Shown: positions 41,228-50,640 of the stretch, one piece after another
Position numbering within the stretch: the first letter of the stretch is position 1
Layout: each line of letters opens with the position of its first letter
DNA from: AP-15 sp963732095
Lineage (GTDB): Bacteria > Pseudomonadota > Alphaproteobacteria > ATCC43930 > CGMCC-115725
Length of the DNA stretch: 64,000 nt
Direction of reading: 5' to 3'
Assembly: GCA_963732095.1 (NCBI GenBank)
Contig: CAVSZA010000014.1
Location: 186,001-250,000 of the forward strand
The notes under the pieces: generated by a model
What the model was told of the DNA's origin: nothing
The model's database searches: none
Seen by the model: only the letters and a program-made list of their open reading frames with translations
Made by a program: the position numbers and the translations under genes

Positions 41228-42256
41228 TTAACGGCGCCGCTCCCGTGCGGCCTGGGCCACCGCCAGCATCGCCTCGCGGCAGATCGTCTCCGCGGGCAGG
41301 CCTGTGGTCTTCATGTTGAGTTCGGCATTCGCAATCCGGTCTAGTTGCGGGCGCAGCCGTTCCTCGGTCCACAGGCCGAGCTGGCGCCGGAAACTGTCTT
41401 CTTGCTTGAAGAAGATCGGCGGGCGCGACGTGTGCAATACTTCGTCGATGCTCGCGCCGCCCACCAGACGGGCGGTCAGCACATGCAGTCGGTGCAGGTG
41501 GCGCAGCAATGCACGGATTATCGAAACCGGTGACTCTCCCTGTTGGAAGACCCGGCCGAGAACGCGTTCGACCCGCACGGGATCGCCTTCCGCTGCTGCC
41601 ATTACCGCATCGTCCAGTTCGAGCGCCGCAGTGTCGCTGACCGAGAGCCGTGCATCTTCGAGCTCGACCCTGCCGCCTTCGCCGGCATAGAGTGCGAGCT
41701 TTTCGAGCTCCGAGCGCGTGAGCAGACGATCGCCCCCGAGATGCTCCACCAGGAACTGGCCGGCGTCGCGGCTCGCGGTCACTCGATGCGCCGCCAGGGC
41801 CTCGCGGATCACCGCTGCGAGCTCGCGTGGCGTGTCGGGATAGCAGCCGATCGCGACGGCCGAACCCGCCGCCTCAAAGGCGCGGCGGAGTGCCGAGCGG
41901 GACGGCAGCTCGCCCGCCTCGACGACCACCAACGCCTCGCCGGGCGTGCGCTCCAGAAACTCGGCCAACAACTTGGCGAGCGCATCGCTGGCGCCACGCA
42001 CGCGTACCACACGCCGTCCGCCGCCGAGGCTCAGCTGGGCGGCTTCGTCGGCGAGCCGCGCAGGATCGGCGGCGAGCGCAGCCGCCATCAGATCGGCGAC
42101 GCGAAATGGATCTCTGAGGTCGGGGCAGACCGAACGCGCCACCGCTTCGGCGCGCTCACGCACGAGGCCCTCATCCGGGCCGTGCAGCAGCACGGCGCGA
42201 ATTTCGGGATCGGGCCGCTGCAGGAACGCGGCAATCCGCGACGGGGCGAGCCTCAT
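41228..42256 (-). CDS. holA: DNA polymerase III subunit delta
   Basis: A 342-residue clamp-loader subunit with AAA+-like fold but no Walker site, as expected for delta. It has the N-terminal pattern VLLHGPDEGLVRERAEAVARSV and DPFRVADLMAAAL, a middle domain (LLTRSELEKLALYAG) and the C-terminal collar region (DSFRRQLGLWTEERLRPQ). It opens the beta clamp in the replisome. It lies 6 bases after lptE, in the usual leuS-lptE-holA operon. Confidence 0.92.
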   Translation of the reverse strand: MRLAPSRIAAFLQRPDPEIRAVLLHGPDEGLVRERAEAVARSVCPDLRDPFRVADLMAAALAADPARLADEAAQLSLGGGRRVVRVRGASDALAKLLAEFLERTPGEALVVVEAGELPSRSALRRAFEAAGSAVAIGCYPDTPRELAAVIREALAAHRVTASRDAGQFLVEHLGGDRLLTRSELEKLALYAGEGGRVELEDARLSVSDTAALELDDAVMAAAEGDPVRVERVLGRVFQQGESPVSIIRALLRHLHRLHVLTARLVGGASIDEVLHTSRPPIFFKQEDSFRRQLGLWTEERLRPQLDRIANAELNMKTTGLPAETICREAMLAVAQAARERRR

Positions 42257-42262
42257 AACCGC

Positions 42263-42841
42263 TCAGCTCGGCGCTGGGGGCTGCTCGGCGAGCCGTCGCT
42301 CCATGAACAGGACGAGCCGGGCCACGATCTCCTGGTTGAGTTCGGCGGCGCTGCGAACCGCGGCATCGTCTTCGCCGACCACCGTCGAGTACTGGTTCGG
42401 ATTGAGATTGAAGGAATTTGCGACGTGCACCGTGTTGACCTGCAAGGTCTTGCCGCTCTTGGTGTCGATCAGGTAGTAGGTCGCGTAAACATCGAGCTTG
42501 CCAAGCGACGCCAGACCCTGTGATTCGATACCGAGATTGCTCAGACCCGTGACGAGCGTGGTGCGCAGCCGATAGCGCACGGGGGTGGGCTCGCCGGTAG
42601 GATTGAGCGAGCTGCGCAACGCGATCTGGAGCCGCTGGCCAATGCGTTCGAGGATCGGCTCGACATAGATCGCGCGCAACTCCTCGCTTGCCGGGCCGCT
42701 CGTGGCTTCGGCATATAGCGGGGCCCAGCCGCACCCCGAGAGCGCCAGCGGCGGGCCGAGCGCGAGCAGCACGCGGCGCCTCGCAATACCCCTCGCGGCG
42801 CGAGGGAGAAGCTTACAGGTTTGCTCGCCCGGCAATCTCAC
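42263..42841 (-). CDS. lptE: LPS-assembly lipoprotein LptE
   Basis: A 192-residue lipoprotein. The GTG at 42841 overlaps the leuS stop (GTGA). The signal peptide (ARGIARRRVLLALGPPLALSGC) ends in a lipobox with the acylated cysteine near residue 30. The mature region YAEATSGPASEELRAIYVEPI and YLIDTKSGKTLQVN matches LptE. It plugs the LptD barrel in the outer membrane and helps to insert lipopolysaccharide. The longer open frame upstream is a leuS shadow. Confidence 0.88.
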   Translation of the reverse strand: MRLPGEQTCKLLPRAARGIARRRVLLALGPPLALSGCGWAPLYAEATSGPASEELRAIYVEPILERIGQRLQIALRSSLNPTGEPTPVRYRLRTTLVTGLSNLGIESQGLASLGKLDVYATYYLIDTKSGKTLQVNTVHVANSFNLNPNQYSTVVGEDDAAVRSAAELNQEIVARLVLFMERRLAEQPPAPS

Positions 42842-45400
42842 GCGACGATATTGATAATGCGGTTCGGCACCACGACGACCTTGCGCGGCGGCCGCCCTTC
42901 GAGCCAGCGTGTTACCTGTGGCAATTCCAGGGCGGCGTTCTCGACAGCAGCTTTGTCCATATCCCGCGGGATTTCGAGCGTGCCGCGCAGCTTGCCGTTG
43001 ACCTGGATGGCGATCGTCACCTGCTCGTCGCGCGTCAACTGTGGATCGGCAACGGGCCAGGGCTGGTCGGCGAGCAGGCCTTCGCCGCCGAGCGTCTGCC
43101 ACATTTCCTCGGCGAGATGGGGCATCATCGGTCCGAGCAGCCGGGCCAGGGTTTCCAGACCCTCGCGAAGTACCTCCGGTGCGCCGGGCTCGGACGACGG
43201 GAACTCTTCGAGCGTGTTGGTAAGCTCGCGGACGCGCGCGACGGCGCGATTAAAGCGGAATTTGTCCAGATCGTCGGTGACCGCAGCGATCGTCTTGTGC
43301 GTCACCCGGCGAGTCGCGGCGAGGCCCGGCGGCAACGCGGCGGGCATCGGTGAACCGGGCGCCGCGAGCGGGACGGAAGGTTCGCTGACCATCCGCCAGA
43401 GCCGGTTGACATAGCGCCAGATCCCTTCGATCCCGGTCTCGGTCCACTCGAGGTCGCGCTCCGGCGGGCTGTCGGACAACAGATAAAAGCGCGCCGTGTC
43501 GGCGCCGTAGGTATCGACGATCGGGTCGAGACCGACGACATTTTTCTTGGACTTGCTCATCTTTTCGTGCCGGCCTGCGGTAACCGGCCGGCCGGCCAGG
43601 TCGACAATGCGTCCGTCTTCCCCGATCTCAACTTCTTCGGGAAAAAGCCACTCGCCGGTCTCGCTCTGGTAGGTCTGGTGGCAAACCATGCCTTGCGTGA
43701 ACAGCCCGGCAAACGGTTCGTCGAGATCGAGGTAGCCGCATTGCTTCAAGGCGCGGGTGAAGAACCGCGAGTAGAGCAGGTGGAGAACCGCGTGCTCGAC
43801 GCCGCCGATGTATTGATCGACCGGCATCCAGTAGTCGACTGCCTCGCGCCCGAACGCGACCGGCGCGCGCGCCGAACAGAAGCGCAGGAAATACCAAGAT
43901 GAAATCGAAGAACGTGTCCAACGTATCGGTCTCGCGCCGCGCGAGTCCCCCGCAGCACGGACACCGGACGTGCTTCCAGGTCGCATGGTGATCGAGTGGA
44001 TTTCCCGGAACCTCGAAGCTGACATCCTCCGGCAATGTGACGGGCAGATCCTTCTCGGGCACCGGGACGATCCCGCATGCACTGCAATAGATCACCGGGA
44101 TCGGGCAGCCCCAGTATCGCTGGCGCGACACCCCCCAGTCCCGCAGCCGGTAGACTGTCGTCCGTTCGCCAAGCGCGAGTTTTTCGAGCCGCTCGCCGGC
44201 GGCCCGCTTGGCATCCGCCACCGACAGGCCGTCGAGGAAGTCGGAATTGAACAATATCCCGTCTTCGACATAGGCCGTGTCGCCGACCGTAAAGGTCGCG
44301 GGATCCTCGCCGGGCGGCAGCACGACGGGAATCACCGGAAGCCGATATTTTCGGGCAAATTCGAGGTCGCGCTGATCATGCGCCGGGCAGCCGAAGATAG
44401 CGCCCGTGCCGTATTCCATCAGCACGAAATTGGCGACATAAACGGGAACGTGCCGGCTCTCATCGAAGGGATGCACCGCCTCCAAACCAGTCGAGTAGCC
44501 GCGCTTCTCGGCGGTCTCGATCACCGCTTCGCTGGTCCCCATGCGGTTGCATTCGGCGATGAAGGCGGCGACACCCGGGTCGTGTTCGGCGAGGCGCAAC
44601 GCCAGCGGATGGTTCGGCGAGAGTGCCAAGAACGTGGCGCCAAAGAGCGTGTCTTGCCGGGTCGTGAAGACCTCGATGCGCTCGTCCTTCCCGGCGATTG
44701 CGAAGAAGACGCGCGCCCCTTCCGAGCGGCCGATCCAATTCTCCTGCATCAGCCGCACGCGCTCCGGCCAGCGCTGGAGGTCCCCGATGGCGTGGAGTAG
44801 CTCCTCGGTGAAGGCGGTGATGCGCAGGGCCCATTGCGCCAAGAGCCGCCTTTCGACGATCGCCCCGGATCGCCAGCCGCGCCCGTCGATCACCTGCTCA
44901 TTGGCGAGCACCGTGTTCTCGACCGGGTCCCAATTGACCCAGGATTCCTTGCGATAGGCGAGGCCGGCCGCGAGGAAGTCGAGGAAAATCTTCTGCTCGT
45001 GGCGGTAGAAGTCCGGGTGGCAGGTCGCGATCTCGCGCGACCAGTCATAACCGAAGCCCATGCGTTCGAGCTGACCCCGCATCGTTCTGATGTTCTCGCG
45101 GGTCCAAATCGCCGGATGAATGTTTTCGGCCATCGCTGCGTTTTCCGCGGGCAAGCCGAACGCATCCCATCCCATCGGGTGCAGAACATTGAAGCCCTGG
45201 GCGCGGCGAAAGCGGGCGACCAGATCGCCCATCGTGTAGTTCCGCACGTGTCCGACATGCAGCTTGCCGGACGGGTAGGGGAACATCTCGAGGATGTAGT
45301 ATTTCGGCCGCCCCCGCTTGGCCTCGACCTCGAAGAGCCGCTGCTCGCGCCAGATGCGCTGCCACTTTGCTTCGCTTTCGCGGAAATTATATCGCGACAT
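42838..45400 (-). CDS. leuS: Leucyl-tRNA synthetase, frameshifted near 43902
   Basis: Class I synthetase, about 853 residues if the frame is restored. The N-terminal frame (45400 to 43900) has the HIGH-type motif PYPSGKLHVGHVRNY and the editing domain (GTGAIFGCPAHDQRD). It then runs off frame after TDTLDTFFD. The neighbouring frame continues as SSWYFLRFCSA, VDQYIGGVEHAVLHLLYSRFFTRAL, with KMSKSKKNVV later, to 42838. One extra base in the AAA at 43902-43904 (TTT on the coding strand) accounts for it. LeuS is essential, so a sequencing error is the leading explanation. First gene of the leuS-lptE-holA operon. Confidence 0.95.
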
Positions 45401-45468
45401 GGTTTACGATCTGGCCACGCTGGGGCCCGCCTGCAAGCCGGTTTCGCCTGCCTCCCGGGACGGCGTTT

Positions 45469-46035
45469 TCAACTCGGCGCCGGCGTCCAGGCGCGCTTCA
45501 GTTGCCGCGCCCGGCTGAGGATCGCGTTTTCGAGATCAGTCTCGACCTGCCTCGCGATCGTAGTCTCCGCCCACTGCCCGTCCGCCGAACGCTGCTGGCG
45601 ATCGACCGTTACGGTCAGCGAATCGGAATGCAACGCCCGGGACAGGATGAAGACATTCACCCGGTAGCGGAGATTAGGGTTACCCGGTGGCGAGTACCAG
45701 TCGGTGACAATCGAGCCGGTCAGCGGATCTTCCGAGGCGTATTTGACGAAATCGAGCGTGTCGTGCGCCGCTTGCCACAGAATGGGGCTTACCGTACGGC
45801 CGGTCTGCGGACCTGGGTCCTTGACGGATTCCTTCTTGGCCAAACCGAGCACCGTCCAGATGGTCGCTTCGGTGTCGATCTCCTCGGGCTCGCTCGATGC
45901 CGTCTTCTGGGTCTCTGCCGCCTTAGGCTGCTCACGCGCCTGCTCACTCGGCGGGGGGGTCGCCACGCAGGCGGCGAGCGCCAACGAAAGACTTGCGGCA
46001 AGGGCGAACGAGGCGCGGTAATGGGTGGCCGACAT
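45469..46035 (-). CDS. DUF3576 lipoprotein
   Basis: A 188-residue protein. It has a signal peptide (SFALAASLSLALAACVATPP) with a lipobox cysteine near residue 23. The DUF3576 core follows (IWTVLGLAKKE, LWQAAHDTLDFVKYASEDPLTGSIVTDWY, RYRVNVFILSRALHSDSLTV). This family sits next to leuS in many alphaproteobacteria; it is probably an outer-membrane-associated lipoprotein, function unknown. It is divergent from the YggS gene. The longer open frame upstream is a shadow. Confidence 0.88.
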   Translation of the reverse strand: MSATHYRASFALAASLSLALAACVATPPPSEQAREQPKAAETQKTASSEPEEIDTEATIWTVLGLAKKESVKDPGPQTGRTVSPILWQAAHDTLDFVKYASEDPLTGSIVTDWYSPPGNPNLRYRVNVFILSRALHSDSLTVTVDRQQRSADGQWAETTIARQVETDLENAILSRARQLKRAWTPAPS

Positions 46036-46065
46036 CGAGCGATCTTTGCCAGGAATGGAGCTGCT

Positions 46066-46755
46066 ATGGAAGGGGTTATCGCGGCCAATCTCGCGGCCGT
46101 CCAGGAGCGGATCGCGGCGGCGGCACGGGCGGCGGATCGGGCGGCGGATCGGGCGCCCGAAAGCGTGACGCTCGTTGCTGTCAGCAAGACTCATCCGGCA
46201 GCCAGTGTGCGGCACGCGCTGATGGCGGGGCATCGCGTGTTCGGCGAGAACCGGGTCCAGGAGGCGCAAGCAAAATATCCGGAGCTGCGCGAGGAATTTC
46301 CGGACCTTGCCCTGCATCTGATCGGGCCGTTGCAGACCAACAAGGTGCGCGACGCCGTCGTGCTCTTCGATGTGATCGAGAGCGTCGACCGGCTGCGGCT
46401 CGCGCAGGCGCTCGCGGGGGAAATGGAGCGCAGCGGCCGCCGGCCACCCTGCCTGATCGAGGTAAACACCGGGGAAGAACCGCAAAAGGCCGGCATCATG
46501 CCGGCCGATGCGGACAGTTTCATCATCGAGTGCCGGGAGCGACTCGACCTACCGATCATCGGCCTGATGTGCGTGCCGCCGCTCGAAGAAGAACCAGCCC
46601 CGCATTTTGCGCTGCTGCGCGAGATCGCCCGGCGGAACGGGCTCGAAATCCTCAGCATGGGCATGAGCGCCGATTTCGAGAAGGCGATCCGCTTCGGCGC
46701 CACCCATGTTCGTGTCGGCACCGCAATCTTCGGCGCCCGCGGCGGCAGAGGATGA
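46066..46755 (+). CDS. PLP homeostasis protein, YggS family
   Basis: A 229-residue single-domain TIM barrel with the fold of alanine racemase. The PLP-lysine motif is VTLVAVSKTHPA near residue 37, followed by FGENRVQEAQAKYP and HLIGPLQTNKVRDAV. The C-terminal phosphate site is LSMGMSADFEKAIRFGATHVRVGTAIFG. It keeps free PLP balanced in the cytosol and has no racemase partner domain. The ATG at 46066 has GGAG 5 bases upstream; the earlier open frame is a shadow of the DUF3576 gene. Confidence 0.95.
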   Translation: MEGVIAANLAAVQERIAAAARAADRAADRAPESVTLVAVSKTHPAASVRHALMAGHRVFGENRVQEAQAKYPELREEFPDLALHLIGPLQTNKVRDAVVLFDVIESVDRLRLAQALAGEMERSGRRPPCLIEVNTGEEPQKAGIMPADADSFIIECRERLDLPIIGLMCVPPLEEEPAPHFALLREIARRNGLEILSMGMSADFEKAIRFGATHVRVGTAIFGARGGRG

Positions 46756-46783
46756 CCCCGCCGCTTCTCATTGGCAAAAGATA

Positions 46784-46905
46784 GTCATTCCGGGGTGCGG
46801 GCGAAGCCCGCGAGCCCGGAATCTATGAACACCGGCCGATGATCTGTTGGCATAGGCCTATGTTCATGGCTTCCGGGCCCGGCCTACCGGCCGTCCCGGA
46901 ATGAC
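46784..46905. repeat. Dispersed palindromic repeat, copy 2 (intergenic)
   Basis: GTCATTCCGGGG...CCCGGAATGAC ends, inner GCGGGCGAAGCCCGC hairpin and ATGAACACC. It aligns over its full length with 19000-19121 and lies between yggS and the convergent ribA gene. Confidence 0.88.
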
Positions 46906-46928
46906 CTGTTCGGCTACGAACGCCGGAG

Positions 46929-48035
46929 CTAGAGAAAATGGCCGCTGCGGGTTGCTTTGGTGCGGAGATACCGCTCGTTATGGCCGTTTGACGGGAAGAC
47001 GTGCGGCACGCGCTCGGCGACGCAGATGCCGTAGCGTTCGAGTGCGATTACTTTGTCCGGGTTGTTGGTCAAGAGCCGGACGGTACCGAAACCGAGCTGC
47101 CGCAACATTTCCGCTGCGGGGAGGTAGACCCGCTCGTCGGCGTCGAAACCCAGTTGCTCGTTCGCGTCGAATGTGTCGAAACCGACGTCCTGCAGCCGAT
47201 AGGCTCGCAGTTTGTTTACGAGCCCGATGCCGCGTCCTTCCTGCGCAAGATAGAGCAGGACGCCGCCGCCGGCCCCGGCGATCGCGGCGATCCCACCGCG
47301 GAGCTGGTCGCCGCAGTCGCAGCGCAGGCTGGCAAGCAGGTCTCCGGTAAAGCATTCCGAATGCAGCCTCACCAAGACCGTCGCTGACGGATCGGGCGAC
47401 CCGATCAGGATCGCGAGATGTTCGAGGCCGCCATCGCGCGGGCGAAACGCGATCAGACGCGCATTCTCGGCATCGGCGAGCGGGACGCGCGCCTCGGCAA
47501 CGCGTTCGAGCCCGGCGGTTGCCGCGTCACGCTTGAACACGGCGGCAGCATCGATGACGGCAATATCTCCGCGGCGTGCGAAAAACGCCGCCTCGCTCTT
47601 GCCGGCGCGCAGGACGAGCGCTGCGGGCAGCAGTGACGCAAGCTTTGCCAGAGCCACCGCGGCGAGGGCACCGCCTTTGGCGGGAAGCGGCTCGGGGCCG
47701 AAACCGGGCGGCTCCGCGCCGAGCGATGCTCCGGGATCGGCGAGGTTGCGGATCACCGCCGCGGGCAATTCGTCCGATACCGAAATCGTCAAGGCGCCGG
47801 ACAATTCGTCGCGCGCGGCAAGACCGAGCGCCACGGCACGCCGGCGCGTCAGAACCACTCGTGCCGGCGCCCGGGAAATCTCGCGCAGCCGCTGCAGGTT
47901 TTCCTCGGTCGCCAACTCGGCGGCAACCGCAAGAACATTGATTACTTTGTCGCGGATCAGCACCGGCTCCCCGCGGCGCAGCGCGGTGATGGCCTCGCCA
48001 AGGGATGGCTGTGCAGGCGTACTGGATTCGAGCAC
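46929..48035 (-). CDS. ribA: GTP cyclohydrolase II with an extra N-terminal domain
   Basis: A 368-residue protein. Residues about 190-350 are GTP cyclohydrolase II (VLVRLHSECFTGDLLASLRCDCGDQL with the three zinc cysteines; LYLAQEGRGIGLVNKLRAY; RLLTNNPDKV). It opens GTP to start flavin or pterin-like synthesis. The N-terminal ~180 residues resemble a degenerate DHBP-synthase-type domain (ALRRGEPVLIRDKV) but lack a recognisable active site. The GTG at 48035 follows AAGGAGA. Upstream the frame is open into the phosphatidyltransferase gene, so a fusion is possible. The neighbourhood suggests a dedicated pathway rather than basic riboflavin supply. Confidence 0.9.
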   Translation of the reverse strand: MLESSTPAQPSLGEAITALRRGEPVLIRDKVINVLAVAAELATEENLQRLREISRAPARVVLTRRRAVALGLAARDELSGALTISVSDELPAAVIRNLADPGASLGAEPPGFGPEPLPAKGGALAAVALAKLASLLPAALVLRAGKSEAAFFARRGDIAVIDAAAVFKRDAATAGLERVAEARVPLADAENARLIAFRPRDGGLEHLAILIGSPDPSATVLVRLHSECFTGDLLASLRCDCGDQLRGGIAAIAGAGGGVLLYLAQEGRGIGLVNKLRAYRLQDVGFDTFDANEQLGFDADERVYLPAAEMLRQLGFGTVRLLTNNPDKVIALERYGICVAERVPHVFPSNGHNERYLRTKATRSGHFL

Positions 48036-48855
48036 TCTCTTCTCCTTCCCGCCCCGCATCATATGGCGCGCCGTGGCTCGCGCCAGCAACCTTATTCGAC
48101 TTCTCCTATGCGGCCGAGTGGACAGCAGAATGACAACGTCGGCGGCAAAAGAATAGGCGAGCAGCCCGAGCGCCGTCGCGCAGATGACCGCGGCCCAGCT
48201 CGCCGAAGTCATGGGCACCAGCGCGATCGTCAGGCCGACGCTCTGGACGACCGCGATCGTCTTGCGGCGCCGATCGGCGACCCGCCGCGGCGGCAACGGC
48301 CGGCGCAACAGCGGAAAGGCCAGCGCGGCGGCGAGGTAGAGATAACGCATGCCGCCGATCGCGAGCACCCAATAAGGAGCGGCCTGCGCCTTTAAAACGG
48401 TTATCGCGAGAACGAGGATGGCAAGCGCATCGACCTCCATGTCGAAACGCGCGCCAAAGGCGGAAGTCAATCCCTGACGCCGGGCCGCCCATCCATCGGC
48501 GCCGTCGAGCATCAGCGCGGTCCCGGCAATCGCGGCAAGGAGCCATCTTTCCGGCGAGTTCGAGCGGCGCCGGCTCGATCGCTCGCGCGGCGATCAGGCA
48601 GGCGATTGCCGCCCTGACGAGTGTGATCCGGTTCGCCGTGCCGAGCCGGGGATGAGGATGGTGCGCGGCGAGCCCGCGCTCGACGGCGAAGAGCAGGCCG
48701 GCGAACAGTGCAAGACCGCTCAGCGCGGGAACCATGCCGATCGCAACGCCTAGCATCGGCACTGAGATTGCCGCGAGCGCGAACGAACGCGCGAAGACCG
48801 AGCGCACCTCGCGAACGAGCGGGGAGAGTGAAGGTGAGTTGATCGCGGTCGACAT
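48036..48855 (-). CDS. CDP-alcohol phosphatidyltransferase family protein, frameshifted near 48548
   Basis: The ATG at 48855 begins a membrane protein (VREVRSVFARSFALAAISVPMLG). After APLELAG the frame is lost. One base on, it continues RWLLAAIAGTALMLDGADGWAARRQGLTSAFGARFDMEVD, the CDP-alcohol transferase signature D-G-x2-A-R-x8-G-x3-D-x3-D, then more transmembrane helices. An extra base in TTT (48548-48550) explains the break. The second frame has no stop before ribA. The enzyme would attach a phospho-alcohol head group to a CDP-linked acceptor in the inner membrane. Confidence 0.8.
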
Positions 48856-48950
48856 ATCAGGGGGTTCGGTGTATCTGGCAATCGTGCCCCGCCGGGGCTT
48901 GATGAACAAGCGACCGTCCGTCAGACCCTTCCGGGACCGGATTTATTCCA

Positions 48951-49922
48951 ATGGTTGAGGCGCGGGCGTTTTGGGTGACGTCGCCGGGCCACGGCGAAAT
49001 CAGGGTGCAGCCGTTGCGCTCGCCAGAGCTCGGCGAGCTGTTGATCCGGACACGCTGGAGCGCGATCAGCAGGGGCACGGAGAGCCTCGTTTTCCGCGGC
49101 GAGGTCCCGGAGAGCGAATGGCGGCGGATGCGCTGTCCATTCCAGGAGGGCGAGTTCCCGGCGCCCGTCAAATACGGCTATTCCTCAGTCGGGATTGTCG
49201 AGGACGGTCCAGCCGAGGCGCTCGGACGCCGGGTCTTTTGTCTGCATCCCCACCAGGACCGCTTCATCGTGCCGAGCGATGCCGTCGTCGATGTCCCCGA
49301 CACGGTTCCGGACCGGCGCGCGACGTTGGCCGCCAACATGGAAACGGCGATCAACGGGATGTGGGATGCGACGCCGGGTCCGGGAGACCGCATCGCGGTG
49401 ATCGGCGCCGGCGTCGTCGGCTGCCTCGTCGCCGCGCTCGCGGCGCGGCTGCCCGGCGCCGAGGTCGAGCTGATCGACATTGATCCGACCCGCGAAGGGA
49501 TAGCCGCGGCCTTGGGCTGCCATTTTGCGACACCCGAGGAGGCTTCCCCCGAGGCCGATTTGGTCGTCCACGCGAGCGGATCCCCCGCCGGGCTCGCCAC
49601 CGCAATGACAATCGCCGGCTTCGAGGCGACGGTGCTCGAAATGAGCTGGTATGGCACCCGGATTGTGCCGCTCGAACTCGGCGGTGCCTTTCATTCGCGC
49701 CGCCTGACCTTGCGTTCGTCCCAGGTTGGCGCCGTTCCGGCGGCTCGTCGGCAGCGCTGGTCACACCGGCGCCGCCTCACCCTCGCGCTTTCGCTGCTGC
49801 GCGACCCGGTATTCGATGTGCTGCTCACGGGAGAGACCGAGTTCACCGAGTTGCCCGCATTGATGCCGCAACTCGCCGCATCCTCCGCAGGAGTCCTCTG
49901 CCATACCTTACGGCACGACTAA
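48951..49922 (+). CDS. Zinc-dependent-alcohol-dehydrogenase-like protein
   Basis: A 323-residue member of the medium-chain dehydrogenase superfamily. The GroES-like N-terminal half (WSAISRGTESLVFRGEVPESEW) lacks the usual Cys/His zinc ligands, and the Rossmann half has IAVIGAGVVGCLVAALAA, binding NAD(P). The unusual N-terminus matches versions encoded beside PTPS-like and RibA genes. Divergent from the phosphatidyltransferase gene, and followed by the PTPS-like gene after 33 bases. Confidence 0.85.
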   Translation: MVEARAFWVTSPGHGEIRVQPLRSPELGELLIRTRWSAISRGTESLVFRGEVPESEWRRMRCPFQEGEFPAPVKYGYSSVGIVEDGPAEALGRRVFCLHPHQDRFIVPSDAVVDVPDTVPDRRATLAANMETAINGMWDATPGPGDRIAVIGAGVVGCLVAALAARLPGAEVELIDIDPTREGIAAALGCHFATPEEASPEADLVVHASGSPAGLATAMTIAGFEATVLEMSWYGTRIVPLELGGAFHSRRLTLRSSQVGAVPAARRQRWSHRRRLTLALSLLRDPVFDVLLTGETEFTELPALMPQLAASSAGVLCHTLRHD

Positions 49923-49955
49923 CCGCTGCTCGCCTTTGGCCTGAGGAGCCCAGCC

Positions 49956-50351
49956 ATGTACAGCATTACCGTCAGTCATCATTTCATGATCGCCCACAGC
50001 CTAGCCGGCGAGGTGTTTGGTCCGGCGCAGAGGCTACACGGGGCGACCTATGTGGTCGAAGCCGAGCTGCGTCGCGATTCGCTCGACGCCGATGGGATCG
50101 TCTGCGACATCGGCCGTGCTCTCGATCTGCTGAAGGCGGTTCTTGGCGAGTTCGAGTACCGCAACCTCGACGAATTGGAAGAGTTCCGGAGCCGGAACAC
50201 GACGACCGAGTTTCTCGCCGGCGAAATCCATCGGCGCTTGGCGCGGCGAATCAAGGAGGGCGCATTGGGCCCGCAGCCCATTGCCAGTCTCAAAGTAGTG
50301 CTGCGCGAAAACCCGGTAGCCTGGGCCAGCTACGATGCCGCGCTCGAATGA
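49956..50351 (+). CDS. 6-pyruvoyl-tetrahydropterin synthase/QueD-fold protein with altered active site
   Basis: A 131-residue T-fold protein. Zinc histidines are visible in SHHFMIAHSL and RLHGATYVVEA. The usual catalytic cysteine before RLHG is absent (GPAQRLHG), and the Asp-His pair after the second helix reads EYRNLDEL instead of DHRNLN. The classic PTPS/QueD chemistry is therefore unlikely; a related reaction on a GTP-derived ring is more plausible (inference). It overlaps the glycosyltransferase remnant start by 4 bases. Confidence 0.88.
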   Translation: MYSITVSHHFMIAHSLAGEVFGPAQRLHGATYVVEAELRRDSLDADGIVCDIGRALDLLKAVLGEFEYRNLDELEEFRSRNTTTEFLAGEIHRRLARRIKEGALGPQPIASLKVVLRENPVAWASYDAALE

Positions 50352-50640
50352 CCGAGGCCTCCTTCGTCGTCCTGGGCACGCTCGATCAGCTGACCGGCGG
50401 TTATCTCCAACGATTGTGCAGCGGCGTTGGCCGAACTCGCTGACGGTACCACGACGCCAATCGACCGCCTCGCGCTCCCCGATCGCGCGCCGCGGGTGGC
50501 CGCCTGCCGGATTGGCGGCGAGCGGCGCAACGGTGGGAACAGGCTCTGGACCTGGTGGCCGTCCCTTCCTTTGAAAACGGGGACGAGTGACGCAATTTTG
50601 ACGCATAATGGTCGCGCTGCTTCCCCGTCGGGCGGGAAAT
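50348..50640 (+). pseudogene. Remnant of a glycosyltransferase gene
   Basis: The ATG at 50348 overlaps the PTPS-like stop and reads MTEASFVVLGTLDQLTGGYL, the N-terminus of a GT4-like glycosyltransferase. The frame then dies at 50445. A neighbouring frame resumes AELADGTTTPIDRLALPDRAP, which resembles a later part of the same family (LADG...IDGLAL). A deletion and frameshifts have left only these scraps before the response-regulator gene. Confidence 0.6.
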
